Source of the DNA: Poteriospumella lacustris
Taxonomy: Eukaryota; Sar; Chrysophyceae; Chromulinales; Dinobryaceae
Length of the DNA stretch: 64,000 nt
Reading direction: 5' to 3'
NCBI GenBank assembly: GCA_008000375.1
Contig: SMOI01000026.1
Span: 1 to 64,000, forward strand
The notes under the pieces were generated by a model. That model did no database searches. It saw only the letters and a program-made list of their open reading frames with translations, and was not told where the DNA came from. Position numbers and translations under genes: made by a program. Shown piece after piece: positions 41,801-50,460 of this stretch. Numbering within the stretch: the first letter of the stretch is position 1; every line of letters starts with the position of its first letter.

Positions 41801-43070
41801 CGAGCGGCGCTGGCAGCGGCGGCTTCGGCGTCGGCTCCGCGCACTGGTGGCGACGCCGGACGCGTCGCCGGTGCGCAGCGGCGGCCGGTGGCTGGCGCTG
41901 AAGTCGTATCGCTCGCCGCTCGTCGCGTCGTCGTCGCCGCTTCGCGCGCCGCTGTCGCTGCCGCCGACCCCGCGCCCGCCCCGCCGCCGCGCCGCCGCCG
42001 CCGCTGCCGCCGGAGGACGGCGACGTGGACGTCGACTGGGACGACGCCGTCAGCGAGCTGACCATGTGGGACGCCGCCTCCGCCGCCGCGCCGCGCACCG
42101 CCTCCGCCGCCCGCCACGAGCTGCCAGCGCCGCCGCTGTCGCCACCGCCGCCGCCGTCGACACCGTCGCCCGCCGCTGCGGCTGCGGCGGCGGCTGCGGG
42201 CCGGGGCCGGGGCCGAGTCTGTTGTCGCAGCTGCACCGCCGCCTCCTCGAGAGCCTCGCCGCCGTCTTCCACCCGCCACCGGCCGCTGCCTCTGCCGCCA
42301 CGCCGCCACGCCGCCGCCGCCGCCGAGGACACAGCGACGGCGCCGCGTGCGGCCGGCCGCCTGCACATCGACGCGGCGCTGCTCCTCGTCGCCGACGAGC
42401 GCTTCGACGCGCGGCCCAGCGACGAGCGCCTCTACCGTCGCTTCCGCGCGCCGCTGCTCGCCGCCGCTGCGCCATCGCAGCAGCCGCCGCCGCTGGCCTC
42501 GTCTACGCCGCCGACGCGTTCGTGGCGCTGCACCCGCCGGGCGACTGGCTGCCGCCGCCGCTGCTGCGCGCGTACCGCCTCGTGGCGCTGCCCGCCGTGC
42601 GCGCCTACAAAGCCGACGTCGCCCGCCTCTTCCGCCGCAGCGACGCCGCGTCGCACCGCGCCGCGTGGCGCGACACGACGCGTCGCCATCGGCGGCATTT
42701 CGAAGCGGCCGCCGCGTCGCTGTGGCAGCGGCTGCGCCGCGGCGGCGGCGGCGACGGCGACGACGGCGACGGTGACGACGCAGCGGCGGCGGCGGCGCTG
42801 TACGACGACAGCGACGCGGGCGCCGTCGCCGCGCGATGTCGCCTGGCGGCGCTGTACTACCTCGCGACCTACGCGACGGCCGCCGCGAGCGCGCAGGCGG
42901 CGCAGGAGGCGGCGCGGGCGGCGCCGGCGACGTTCGCGCTGAGCTGCTGCTGGGAGCTCTGCGGCGCCGAGCTGAACCACGTCAAGGCGCTGCGCGCGAA
43001 GCGCGAGGACGGCGCGTCGCCGGTGGCGCTGCTGCCGCCGTCACAGCTGCTGCTGCTCGCGTGTCGCTGA
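38829..43070 (+). CDS. RNA-dependent RNA polymerase, QDE-1/RDR type (C-terminal frame uncertain)
   Basis: The continuous frame from ATG 38829 encodes 1,413 residues. The RdRP domain is clear. VHHRG-like and FSFSARLNRP positions precede AARIKLGFSS and TDGCGLIAADLAHAL (the DG-x2-S/A motif near the first barrel). RVLVTRNPLQHPGDLRLLRA is the (TRNP-HPGD) motif, and MSGGDYDGDRYFVLC holds the catalytic triad D735-Y-D737-G-D739. SALACAHIVRVALDTAKTGA matches the AVDxxKTG motif. Such enzymes make double-stranded RNA for RNA silencing. An acidic Ser/Asp/Gly linker (about 455-575) separates the halves. After about 41470 the frame becomes Arg-rich while other frames look protein-like: frame +2 at about 41500-41750, +1 at 41740-41850 and 42010-42470. 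The original frame is again sensible from about 42490 to the stop. Missed short introns or indel errors in this GC-rich DNA are likely. Confidence 0.85.
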   Translation: MSDVFVFYAKALQSIYGIAGHLPETNEVRSISALKQLELKICKLKRVSSKGVAKTLQSFEREARWKQLHWRCDVIFDSSDPLNPRYRLEFLPPSLDAASCILHEHLGCHRFLKVSVSGVASPFEYDGNVASQFWRQHWAASQLFRRGIPFGGKCYRFLGGELLKATRRTTGGGAKDRCMTLWFFCEEFSPSPSLSDPAPPLSRLPIPPHRPMAIQALRTHLGHLEALSTGKCNARIKLGFSSVLPVYLAASTVIRVVPDVLSDSTAAVMTDGCGLIAADLAHALPYAVYHGVAHSARSPTMPWPLLIQVRCLCREGLFKGCLLVTGDAQLCPPNTILFRASMKKDGGVPPGDAFGAFDAFWASNPPVLGVVDTFEHASWLASSSATAAVRRTRDVFSFSARLNRPMCMLLHHRGVPAAWFIEKLDAELAQELGALHDRGKAYRLVQGLLSEALQLMARRRRDAAASDGDGGGGDGGGAMVDDELSASYEDSTLCDAADGLEAALSQLSQSRSGSGSGSGQRRRTSAAPPPVPQTLDDEVRRLFGASPSSAASAVGATDDDDDGDSDGDSDDDAADRNEQLARPLRILDLLLAGHDLAAETYLQQQLRTLVFQGAACLTKCQLRVSGALYLVGAPDPYGVLRPGEVFIALPNDRATADGAAVTDAQRHALFPTGRVLVTRNPLQHPGDLRLLRAVGVADNARVAALQQLAAPSMGGVVFFATRGGRAAGDEMSGGDYDGDRYFVLCDQPTDAAAGGGSLLAHVTPCDAFEAPADIAAADAAADAAGPPPRPPPAAQPFRDAVGWSIFDALLTTAQTQTIGRYANAWLAYSDAFSPLHPSALACAHIVRVALDTAKTGARVATPAHLLRNAPLRDWQETSAARRGGGDRDSGGAGAGRGGGRRLGREVDRSGASPSGFACGSSGRGRRRLLRRRRRRRPQRRRRLRRAPARRPPPPPPAAAAAAALPLRPLRPKRRRLARRHSAAAAGAAVAVERRWQRRLRRRLRALVATPDASPVRSGGRWLALKSYRSPLVASSSPLRAPLSLPPTPRPPRRRAAAAAAAGGRRRGRRLGRRRQRADHVGRRLRRRAAHRLRRPPRAASAAAVATAAAVDTVARRCGCGGGCGPGPGPSLLSQLHRRLLESLAAVFHPPPAAASAATPPRRRRRRGHSDGAACGRPPAHRRGAAPRRRRALRRAAQRRAPLPSLPRAAARRRCAIAAAAAAGLVYAADAFVALHPPGDWLPPPLLRAYRLVALPAVRAYKADVARLFRRSDAASHRAAWRDTTRRHRRHFEAAAASLWQRLRRGGGGDGDDGDGDDAAAAAALYDDSDAGAVAARCRLAALYYLATYATAAASAQAAQEAARAAPATFALSCCWELCGAELNHVKALRAKREDGASPVALLPPSQLLLLACR

Positions 43071-43182
43071 GCCGCGTCTGTGTCGCGTCTGTGTCGCGTC
43101 GGTGTCGTGAGGGGTGTGTCGCGTATTGATGGTGTCGCGCGGGGCGCGGGGCGTTACAGTGCGGCGGTGGAGGATGAGGCGC

Positions 43183-45459
43183 TCAGATGATGCGGCCGTT
43201 GTAGATCGTGTAGCGCTCCATCGTCGCGAGCTTCTCGAGGAAGTCGATGCGCTCGCGCGTGCGCTGGCTGCGCGGCGACGCGTCGTCGACTGGCGCGGCG
43301 CCGTCGTCGGTGGCGGCGGCGGTGGCGGTGGAGGCGGATCGGTCGTCGAGCGGCGCAGTGGCGAGCGACGCGTCGTTGTCGAAGGACGCGGCCGCCGCCA
43401 GCTCCGGCGACAGCCGCGACGCGTCGATGGCGGCGGCGGTCGCCTTCGTCGGCGACGCCTGCGTCGACGACGCAGCGGACCGCGGTGGCGTGCGCAGTCG
43501 CATCTCCTCGGCGCTCGCCGCCGCCGCGGCGGTGACGGCGTCGGGCTCGACGAAGAGCTGCTTCGCCGGCGGCGCGGCGTCCGCGTCGTCGTCGTCGTCG
43601 GCGTCGTCGGCGTCGCGCGACACCGACGCGAACAGCGACGAGGCCCTCGGCGCGGCGGAGGCGTCGTCGACGCTGGGCGCCGCCATCGTCGCCGCGGCCT
43701 TCGGCGTCGCCGTCGCGGCCTTGAGCCGGTCGACCTCGAGCGGCGTGCGCTGGTAGACGAACTGCGCGTCGCGGCGCTGGCGGTCGTCGGCGTAGACGAC
43801 CAGCGCCACGCCCAGCGCCACCTTCGCGACGACCAGCGCCAGCCACAGCGACGGCCCAGAAGAGCCACTGGCCCGCGCTGCGCAGGTCGGCCGCCGGCCC
43901 GACGCCGAGCCACCGCAGCGCCGTCGACCACTGCGCGACGAGCCACGCGCCGGCGCCGGCCGCCGCCGGACGTCGCAGCGGCGGCGGCGGCAGGGCGGCG
44001 GCGGCAGTGGCTGGGCACCGGACGTCGCGTGGGCCGCGTCGACGACGACGGTGACGCGGCTGACCGCGAGGAGCACGTACCGCAGCGTCACGGCGGCCAG
44101 CGGGATCTGCGCGAGGCCCAAGCGCCGCGTGACGGAGTAAGTGTGGTCGAGGACGATGGTGTCGCACTGGAAGTTGAGCAGGTCGGCGCGCAGGACGTAG
44201 GCGAAGTCCTCGTAGACGCTGGCGTTGATCGCGTTGAACTTGTTCATGAACGCGTGCTTCACGCAGTCCGACAGCGACTCGCCCGCCACCATCAGCACCA
44301 TGCAGCGCGTCATCGACTGCAGCGTCGCGAACAGCGCGTGCTGCGGCGAGTCGAGCTGCGGGTCCGTCGCGAGCATCGCTTCGCCGGCGGCCGCGCCCAG
44401 CAGCGTCGTCGCAATCGCCGACGGTGCCACGTGGAACGTGTGGCCCGAGATCGCCGAGCTGAAGGCGGAGGCGGCGATGCAGAGCATCGAGAAGAGCGTC
44501 GAGGAGGGCGTCGTCTGCTGCGCCAGCGTGACGAGGAAGATGACGCCGAGGAAGAGCACGATCTGGAACCGCTCGGACACGTCGGAGCAGGCGCACTGGA
44601 AGAGGTTGTTCGCGTCGAACTTCTTGAAGACGAAGCCGCGCAGCTCGGAGAAGTTGTTGAGGATGAGGACGGTGACGAGGGCCTCGTCGGCGCTGTTGAC
44701 CACGACCATGTACGTCGCCACCTGGTAGAAGTAGAACACCGCGTGCACCAGCACGTAGCCCACCGAGATCGCGAAGTAGAACAACGTGTAGCGCGACGTC
44801 GGCGCGCGCCGCGTGGCGTTGTGCAGGGCGTCGAAGACGTCCTGTCCGAAGGAGCAGAGCAGCTTGTCCAGCACCTCCATCATGCCCATGAGCACGTACA
44901 GCTTGATCACGCTCTGGCCGCGCACGAAGTGGTACGCCTGGCTCATGTTGATGCGCTGCAGCGCCGCGACGCCGATGCACAGCATCGCGGCACGCATGAG
45001 GTCGAATCCCTGTGTGCGGTGGAAGCGCGGGAAGAGGCGCAGCGCGTACGCCTCGGCGACGTCGGCCCCGCCGAGCAGCCGCAGAGTGTACACGGGCAGC
45101 TCTTGCAGCAGCGAGCAGACGCCCAGCACCACCCGCAGCGGTAAAAACGTAAATATATACAGAAAGGCGTCGAGGCACATGAGCAGGCCGAGCAGGAGGA
45201 AGCACTCGAGCTGGTAGGGCACGTAGAGGAAGTTGACGATGTTCTCCTTGCCGGGCGGCTTCAGCGAGCCTGGCTCGCCCCAGCCGAACATTTCACGCGA
45301 CAAGTGATTCCATAGGTTGAAACCCGCCTTGGGCCGCTTGTATTGCAGCCGCGTGGGACTCAACAACTGGTTGGCGAAGGACAAATGCTTCCCTTTGCCC
45401 TTCGCCGCGGACTTTGGCCCGGAACCAGTCGCCGGATCCGCTCCAGATGCTTTGGACAT
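43183..45459 (-). CDS. TAPT1: TAPT1/Emp65-like multipass ER membrane protein
   Basis: From the ATG at 45457-45459 (MSKASGADPATG) the frame encodes 758 residues. The signature region is IVNFLYVPYQLECFLLLGLL, followed by MCLDAFLYIFTFLPLRVVLG, as in TAPT1 proteins. FDLMRAAMLCIGVAALQRIN, KLYVLMGMMEVLDKLLCSFG, and DCVKHAFMNKFNAINASVYE also match the family (the last is the VKHAFI-KFN motif). TAPT1 relatives act in the ER, in membrane-protein quality control and cilium formation in animals. Between about 43850 and 43990 the annotated frame is Arg/Cys/Pro-rich while another frame reads as a natural hydrophobic segment (WLVAQWSTALRWLG, SAGQWLFW) that then flows into LWLALVVAKVALGVALVVYA of the original frame. 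Two compensating indels are probable. The C-terminal 200 residues are Ala/Ser/Asp-rich. The frame also extends upstream to 45570 without support. Confidence 0.8.
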   Translation of the reverse strand: MSKASGADPATGSGPKSAAKGKGKHLSFANQLLSPTRLQYKRPKAGFNLWNHLSREMFGWGEPGSLKPPGKENIVNFLYVPYQLECFLLLGLLMCLDAFLYIFTFLPLRVVLGVCSLLQELPVYTLRLLGGADVAEAYALRLFPRFHRTQGFDLMRAAMLCIGVAALQRINMSQAYHFVRGQSVIKLYVLMGMMEVLDKLLCSFGQDVFDALHNATRRAPTSRYTLFYFAISVGYVLVHAVFYFYQVATYMVVVNSADEALVTVLILNNFSELRGFVFKKFDANNLFQCACSDVSERFQIVLFLGVIFLVTLAQQTTPSSTLFSMLCIAASAFSSAISGHTFHVAPSAIATTLLGAAAGEAMLATDPQLDSPQHALFATLQSMTRCMVLMVAGESLSDCVKHAFMNKFNAINASVYEDFAYVLRADLLNFQCDTIVLDHTYSVTRRLGLAQIPLAAVTLRYVLLAVSRVTVVVDAAHATSGAQPLPPPPCRRRRCDVRRRPAPARGSSRSGRRRCGGSASGRRPTCAARASGSSGPSLWLALVVAKVALGVALVVYADDRQRRDAQFVYQRTPLEVDRLKAATATPKAAATMAAPSVDDASAAPRASSLFASVSRDADDADDDDDADAAPPAKQLFVEPDAVTAAAAASAEEMRLRTPPRSAASSTQASPTKATAAAIDASRLSPELAAAASFDNDASLATAPLDDRSASTATAAATDDGAAPVDDASPRSQRTRERIDFLEKLATMERYTIYNGRII

Positions 45460-45884
45460 CCTTCGTCGAGGTGAATCTTGTGCTGGTCGTCGATACAGGG
45501 CACACAGGACGTGGCAAGTGTCGACGATCCCATCGACGCGTCGCCGCCGCCGCCGCCGCAGTTCGAACACGAGTTAGACGTTATCTTTGACGTCGTATTG
45601 TTATACTCCGCTTACTTTGCCGCTGACTATATTACGAGACCAAAGTAGCAGGTATATGTTGTGGTAGGGGCTAAGTTTAGCGTCGAAAGACATTTCTGTC
45701 GGCGGCGACGTCGGCGGCGGCGACGGCGGCGGGTTGGAGGCATCGCCATCGCTGCGCCGCGAGAGAAATCCGCGCGATTCGGACCAACCACCAACAACGG
45801 CCGGTGTCCACAATTGATTCACGTGTGTGGGTGAGAGCTACAGTCTCTGTGATTCTTGATTCATCTGTGGTATGGTCGGCGGTG
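45460..45884. other. Divergent intergenic region, 425 bp
   Basis: This lies between the TAPT1-like and 2OG oxygenase starts and probably contains both promoters. There is a GGCGGCGAC-rich patch near 45700-45735 but no other element. Confidence 0.5.
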
Positions 45885-46799
45885 ATGAGCATGGTCGCCG
45901 TTCTCTTCGTCGTCGTTCTTCTCAGCGTTGTCGTGCTGCAGGTCGCAGCGTTATTTGATGGTAACGATACACGGCGTCTGTCTGTGACCGACCACAGTGC
46001 TTCCCTGTTCAATCTGATCGGTGCCGACGTACTGGAAGGAGTGCTGCGCCGCAATGCGGACTACCCGCGGCGATTTCCCTTCCCCTACGCCTATGTGGAC
46101 GATCTCTTTCCCAGCGACATCTTGCAGACTATCAACGAGGAAATCCCTGACGATCCCGTGTTGGTGAACGGTTGCGTCAAGGGAAGCGACAAGTGCAGCG
46201 TGTCGTCGCAGAACGAGGTGAGGCACAACGCGCTGGGCAGCGACAGCGCCATGGGCCCCGCGACCTTGGCGCTCTTCACCTTTCTCAAATCATCGCAGTT
46301 CATAAAGTTTCTGGAGAAACTGACGGGAGTGGACACTCTGCTGCCGGACCCGCAAAGTCACGGGAGTGGCGTGTTCCAGACGCTGTTCGGCGGGTTCCAG
46401 AAGATTCACGCCGACGCGAACAAATACCCTCGCTACGATTTGCACCGACGGGTTAACGTCATTCTCTTCTTGAATCCTGATTGGAAAGACGAATACGGCG
46501 GCCATCTGGAGCTGTGGAATCGCGATTTACGCCGGTGTGGGGCGAAGATTCGGCCGACCTTTGGTCGGCTGGTGATCTTCTCCTCGTCCGACTACAGTTT
46601 CCACGGGCATCCGAGCGCACTCCAGACTCCCCCTGGTCGCTCTAGACGGTCGCTGGAAGTCTCGTACTACACCTCCTCTCGCCCGTCGTCGGAGTGCATG
46701 TGGTGGAGCTGCAACACGCTGCATCCCACCCTGTGGCAGGCGCCCTCGTGTTCGTCGTGCGACGAGCGGTATTGTCGAGCATACGATAGAGTTGTTTAG
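45885..46799 (+). CDS. Membrane-anchored 2OG-Fe(II) oxygenase
   Basis: A 304-residue protein starting at the ATG at 45885; the frame is open upstream but lacks an ATG. The N-terminus is a signal anchor (MSMVAVLFVVVLLSVVVLQVAALF). The catalytic part has FPYAYVDDLFPSDIL, then GGFQKIHADANKYPRYDLHR with the HAD iron ligands, RVNVILFLNPDWKDEYGGHL, LELWNRDLRRCG, FGRLVIFSSSDYSFHGHP with the distal His, and RRSLEVSYYT with the Arg that binds 2-oxoglutarate. Spacing and motifs fit Fe2OG dioxygenases of the prolyl/lysyl-hydroxylase-like group (2OG-FeII_Oxy_3 type), often found in sugar or peptide modification. A Cys-rich C-terminal tail (CMWWSCNTLH, CSSCDERYC) may form disulfides. The substrate is unknown. 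It is a different subfamily from the P4H at 3284. Confidence 0.82.
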   Translation: MSMVAVLFVVVLLSVVVLQVAALFDGNDTRRLSVTDHSASLFNLIGADVLEGVLRRNADYPRRFPFPYAYVDDLFPSDILQTINEEIPDDPVLVNGCVKGSDKCSVSSQNEVRHNALGSDSAMGPATLALFTFLKSSQFIKFLEKLTGVDTLLPDPQSHGSGVFQTLFGGFQKIHADANKYPRYDLHRRVNVILFLNPDWKDEYGGHLELWNRDLRRCGAKIRPTFGRLVIFSSSDYSFHGHPSALQTPPGRSRRSLEVSYYTSSRPSSECMWWSCNTLHPTLWQAPSCSSCDERYCRAYDRVV

Positions 46800-47606
46800 T
46801 GCTTCTGTTACTGTGTTGTTGTATTTAGTGCTTTTGGTTTGTGGTATCTTGTTGTTCGTGTGTCAGTACGCCCCCTTGTGTATCTGGTAGGTCGCCTGTA
46901 ACGTCGCCAAGCATCATGTCGACGCTGTGTCCGTTCCTTCTCAAGCAGTTCGGATAGGTTTCAACACACAGGAGTGTGTCAAGCACGATTGAGATCAAGG
47001 AGGCGTCCCGAGTGCACGAACATCGACCTCGACGAGGCAGGTTCACTGTACCGGGCCGCCCTGACCAGCTGGTCATCTGACTCTCTCCTCCTGACTCATC
47101 GATGTCCTCTCCCTGAACCTTGGAAGGGTTCCATGTTACCACTACACCATTGACGCGATGACGGTCCAGTCCACTTTGACATAGAGAGACATGTTCGGTT
47201 AGGGTTGCTGGTCTGATTGACCTGACCAGCTGGTCATCTGACTCTCTCCTCCTGACTCATCGGTACCGGGCGAAGGGACGAAGGTTGGACTGATACACGA
47301 TGACGATGGCGGCCTCACTGCACGTTCGCACTACATGTACTTCATGAGTCGCCAGCATGTCCCTCTCTTATCGTCGTACAACGACAAGGACGACTTCGAT
47401 GGACAACCGATCTCGGAGACTGCATTTCGTGGCGAACAGACTGGTGCCCACGCGCGGCTTTGAGTTCCTGAACAATTACGTCATCCCTGTGCGAAGGAAT
47501 GTTCTGCAGCGTATTCCAAGAACCAAGCGGGATTTGACTTCCTCTGACAAAGACAGGGTGAAGGAATACCTGTCGCGCCCGCGATTCTTAGGGCCGCTGT
47601 AGTGAC
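46800..47606. other. Gene-poor region upstream of the transposon
   Basis: This holds a direct 42-bp repeat (47060..47101 and 47221..47262). A stretch at about 47230-47465 reads in one plus frame as protein-like (KVGLIHDDDGGLTARSHYMY and following) but ends in a stop and lacks a start. The minus strand has a 105-codon frame at 46825-47142. None is secure enough to call a gene; they may be decayed exons. Confidence 0.4.
47060..47262. repeat. Direct repeat, 2 x 42 bp, 161 bp apart
   Basis: The identical 42-bp copies at 47060..47101 and 47221..47262 start CCTGACCAGCTGGTCATCTG and end CTCATCG. They contain a small palindrome, GACCAGCTGGTC. Confidence 0.9.
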
Positions 47607-47614
47607 GTCTCCAG
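47607..47614. repeat. Target site duplication, left (GTCTCCAG)
   Basis: This is identical to the 8 bp at 50461..50468 on the far side of the element. Confidence 0.88.
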
Positions 47615-47709
47615 CAGGGCTGGCAGCGACGCGCGACTTTAGGCGACGCGACCGGCGCGACGCGACTCGCGTCGCGTCGCCTTTGCACTGGGAAAACGCG
47701 ACTTTTTGT
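47615..47709. repeat. Left TIR and CGCGAC subterminal cluster
   Basis: The 16-bp TIR is followed by five or more CGCGAC motifs in both orientations up to CGCGACTTTTTGT. Confidence 0.7.
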
Positions 47710-50269
47710 ACACAGCCAACGCAGATTACACAGAATTAAGGAACCGTTGACCGCTGTACTTTGTGCTTTACGCAACGTGTAATGTGTAATGGCTGATGGC
47801 AGATGTAAGAAAATAGTGCACCCCCTCAGTTCAGGACCGTCAGGACTGTTGGCAAAAGAAACGTCGTGAACCTCCGAAACATCCTAAATCAGAACTAACT
47901 TAGACGACATTTTCTTATGTGACTGCAAAGTAAGTGTTAAACGAGGTTGTGTTGAGGTCCGAGCACTTCGTACCGATTGCCACCCAGAGAAATGTCGGCA
48001 GTGTATCGCCATTTTGGCCTCTTCTAGAGCAACCTCCATCGTTTACGCTTTACTGTGATGCAGAAAAGGGCTCAGTGGGCGCAGTTTCTGTGAAATATAT
48101 CGTAGTATGCATTGATGAGGCAAACCAAATGGAGGGTTGCACATTTTTCGAACTTTTTCATCCAGATTTCGCCATCCTATTGAACCAATTTGATATTAAT
48201 CAACACGAACTGCCCGCAATAACATTATAATATGTTCGTTGATCATGCGATGGTAAAGTATCTTGGAGAATTACTTTGTCTTGAGGCTGAAATACGGAGC
48301 CGAAGACGACCATGTCCGGCGACCTCAGTTTCGTTGATCGATTAGAAAGTCATCAATTAAGTTAGAAAAAGGTAGAAAAACGTGTAAGCATGTTTATCAT
48401 GGATAATTGAGTCAACGACAATGAAAATTACATTTTTCTAACAGAATTCTCGTGAGTTATAATACAAAAACAGGCGAAATTTTCGATGTCCAACTTTTTT
48501 CGTACCGTAGATCTGCCAGAACTTTCGTAATATCCATCAGAAAAGCGAGATTCCCATTTCATTCGATGCACCACATGTTATACAATAGATTGTAATTATT
48601 TTTCCGGGTTATACATCAGCAAGGCGATAGAAGAGAGCGAAAAGACAATGAAATTGGCAAGTCCCAGGGTGCGCTGTCACCAAACACGGCGGAAGAGCAC
48701 CACCCGAGGCCACATGGTGTGCGCATATTCCTAGCCGCATTGTTAATGTAGGTCTTGTTCCAGTCGAATGGAGGATTGGAAGTCGGGGGTGTGTCCTGTG
48801 TTCCGGGCAGTGCAGCAAGGAACCAACGACGTGTGGTAGACGAGCCACCGCCGTCTCCACCGCCGCCGTCGTTGGTCGCAACCCCCATCCCATCCCCACC
48901 GCCTCGCCGACCTTCATCACGACCATCGACTGCGTCGCTGCCAATGTGATGGACGATGTGCTGCTGTCGTAGCCTATTGATGGGCCTGTTTGAGTGCGGC
49001 GCGAGGACGCTGTGTACCCCAAGGGTACCACCAACGGCCGCAGTGTCGCACTGACGACTCGATGCGGCACCATCGCCACATGCGACGCTTCCTCTTGAAC
49101 CGGTTGCACAATCGCAGCAGCCATCACGGCGCCCTCCTCAGCGCCATCGTTGGTCCCGGTGCCTCAATCCACCACAACGTCGACGACGACGTCCCCACCG
49201 CCGCCAGTCTGCGACCAGCGCCGCTGAGCGATACGTTGCTATCGGTACCACCATTGCACCACCATCGCCGCTGCTGAAGCCCGACAGCACGGTGTGTTGC
49301 CGCGTCTCATCCTCGATGTCGGCCGCTGTCGGTCGCCCCACGACGCGAAGATGCAGCGGAGGGACCCAATGACGAAGGGTCGTCTGTCGGTACCAGTGCC
49401 AACGCCATTGCCGACACGTGCGCTCATCGCCTCGTCGACTATCGTCGTGAACATCGACCGCCTTGTCGCAAATGTGCTGGGACAATGCGCTGCAGCGCAT
49501 CCCACTGAACATCAGTGCGGCTGTCGACACACCGACGAACGAGGTCGGTGCGGCGACGGTTGCGCTCCTTCGCCAAATGCGACACGTCAGTAGACGGAAC
49601 CAGCACGGCTGCCGATCGGGCTGTCGAAGAGCACGCCGATGATCAGCGTCGCAACGACGGGCAATCAGGGGAGTCCGGTGTCGCATTGGTCACCCGGTCT
49701 CGACTTCAGCTGGAATGCGGGTGTCAGGCCTGCTCCAGCGAGCAAACGTCGTGAGCAAGATCTTGCCGCTGCCGCAAACTTTCGTCGATGATAAGGAGGT
49801 GGTTTGCACTGGGGCAGTGCACGCAGACTGGGGACACACGGCATGGACGACCGTCGTTCGGCGGCGGAGCGACTGGCCGGCGCCGTGCTCACGAGAGGCG
49901 TCGCCGAGCTGCTCGAGCGTGCGAGGCTGCACATCACATATTATGAACATGGAATGTGGAAACGTTCACAACTGGCTTACAATGTACTGTGGGCATCATG
50001 CTCTTCGGAACAACAGGTCGGACGACGGATGTTTTTGCAAGTTATCTTTTGGACCATAGGTTTTCTTTCAACCACTTTGGACCATATCTTCATCCAAAAC
50101 CCTTTGATAATTGGGCTGCTATATCTCTCGATGAATGGATGCTCACAAACCGTGCTCATTCTCCTCGAAGGACTCCAACAAGAACGTGGAGATCAACCGT
50201 CGTTGGTCCGGTCTCAGACTAACATCTGAGACCACCCCCATTGACTCGGAGCAAATTTGTAACGGTTCG

Positions 50270-50460
50270 GTCGCAGGATGTCGCGTGTGATGTCGCGTGT
50301 GATGTCGCGCGTGGTCGCGCAGTTGTCGCGTCGTCGCGTCGGTCGCGCGAAGTCGCGTCGGTCGCGTCCGAAGTTGTCGCGGCGCGATCGCCTGTCGCGT
50401 TTCGCGACAAAAAGTCGCGTCGCGTCGCGTCGGTCGTTTCAGAAGTCGCTGCCAGCCCTG
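50270..50460. repeat. Right TIR and GTCGCG subterminal cluster
   Basis: More than ten GTCGCG motifs, several as GTCGCGTGTGAT repeats near 50278-50310, precede the right TIR. They mirror the left end in inverse orientation. Confidence 0.7.

Larger units (their letters stand above)
47615..50460. mobile_element. hAT-type DNA transposon, 2,846 bp, with 8-bp target duplication
   Basis: Perfect 16-bp terminal inverted repeats, CAGGGCTGGCAGCGAC, lie at 47615..47630 and in reverse complement at 50445..50460. Directly outside is an 8-bp duplication, GTCTCCAG, at 47607..47614 and 50461..50468. An 8-bp target duplication with CAGGG ends is the hallmark of the hAT superfamily. Both ends carry clusters of CGCGAC/GTCGCG motifs and a shared CGCGACTTTTTGT (47697..47709; reverse complement 50407..50419), which look like subterminal binding sites. 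The interior is AT-rich to about 48600 and then GC-rich and Ala/Arg/Ser-coding on either strand to about 49950. No frame longer than about 180 codons exists, and none looks like a hAT transposase or BED finger. I infer a non-autonomous or decayed copy that was moved by a transposase made elsewhere. The intact TIRs and TSD suggest a fairly young insertion. Confidence 0.88.

Noticed and set aside
47357-47602. 81-codon frame ending just before the transposon
   Set aside because: The composition is Arg-rich and a neighbouring frame looks more protein-like over its first half; no start or splice evidence.
48609-49686. Minus-strand frames inside the hAT element as transposase
   Set aside because: No hAT or BED motif is visible, and stops break the reading; kept as unassigned interior sequence.
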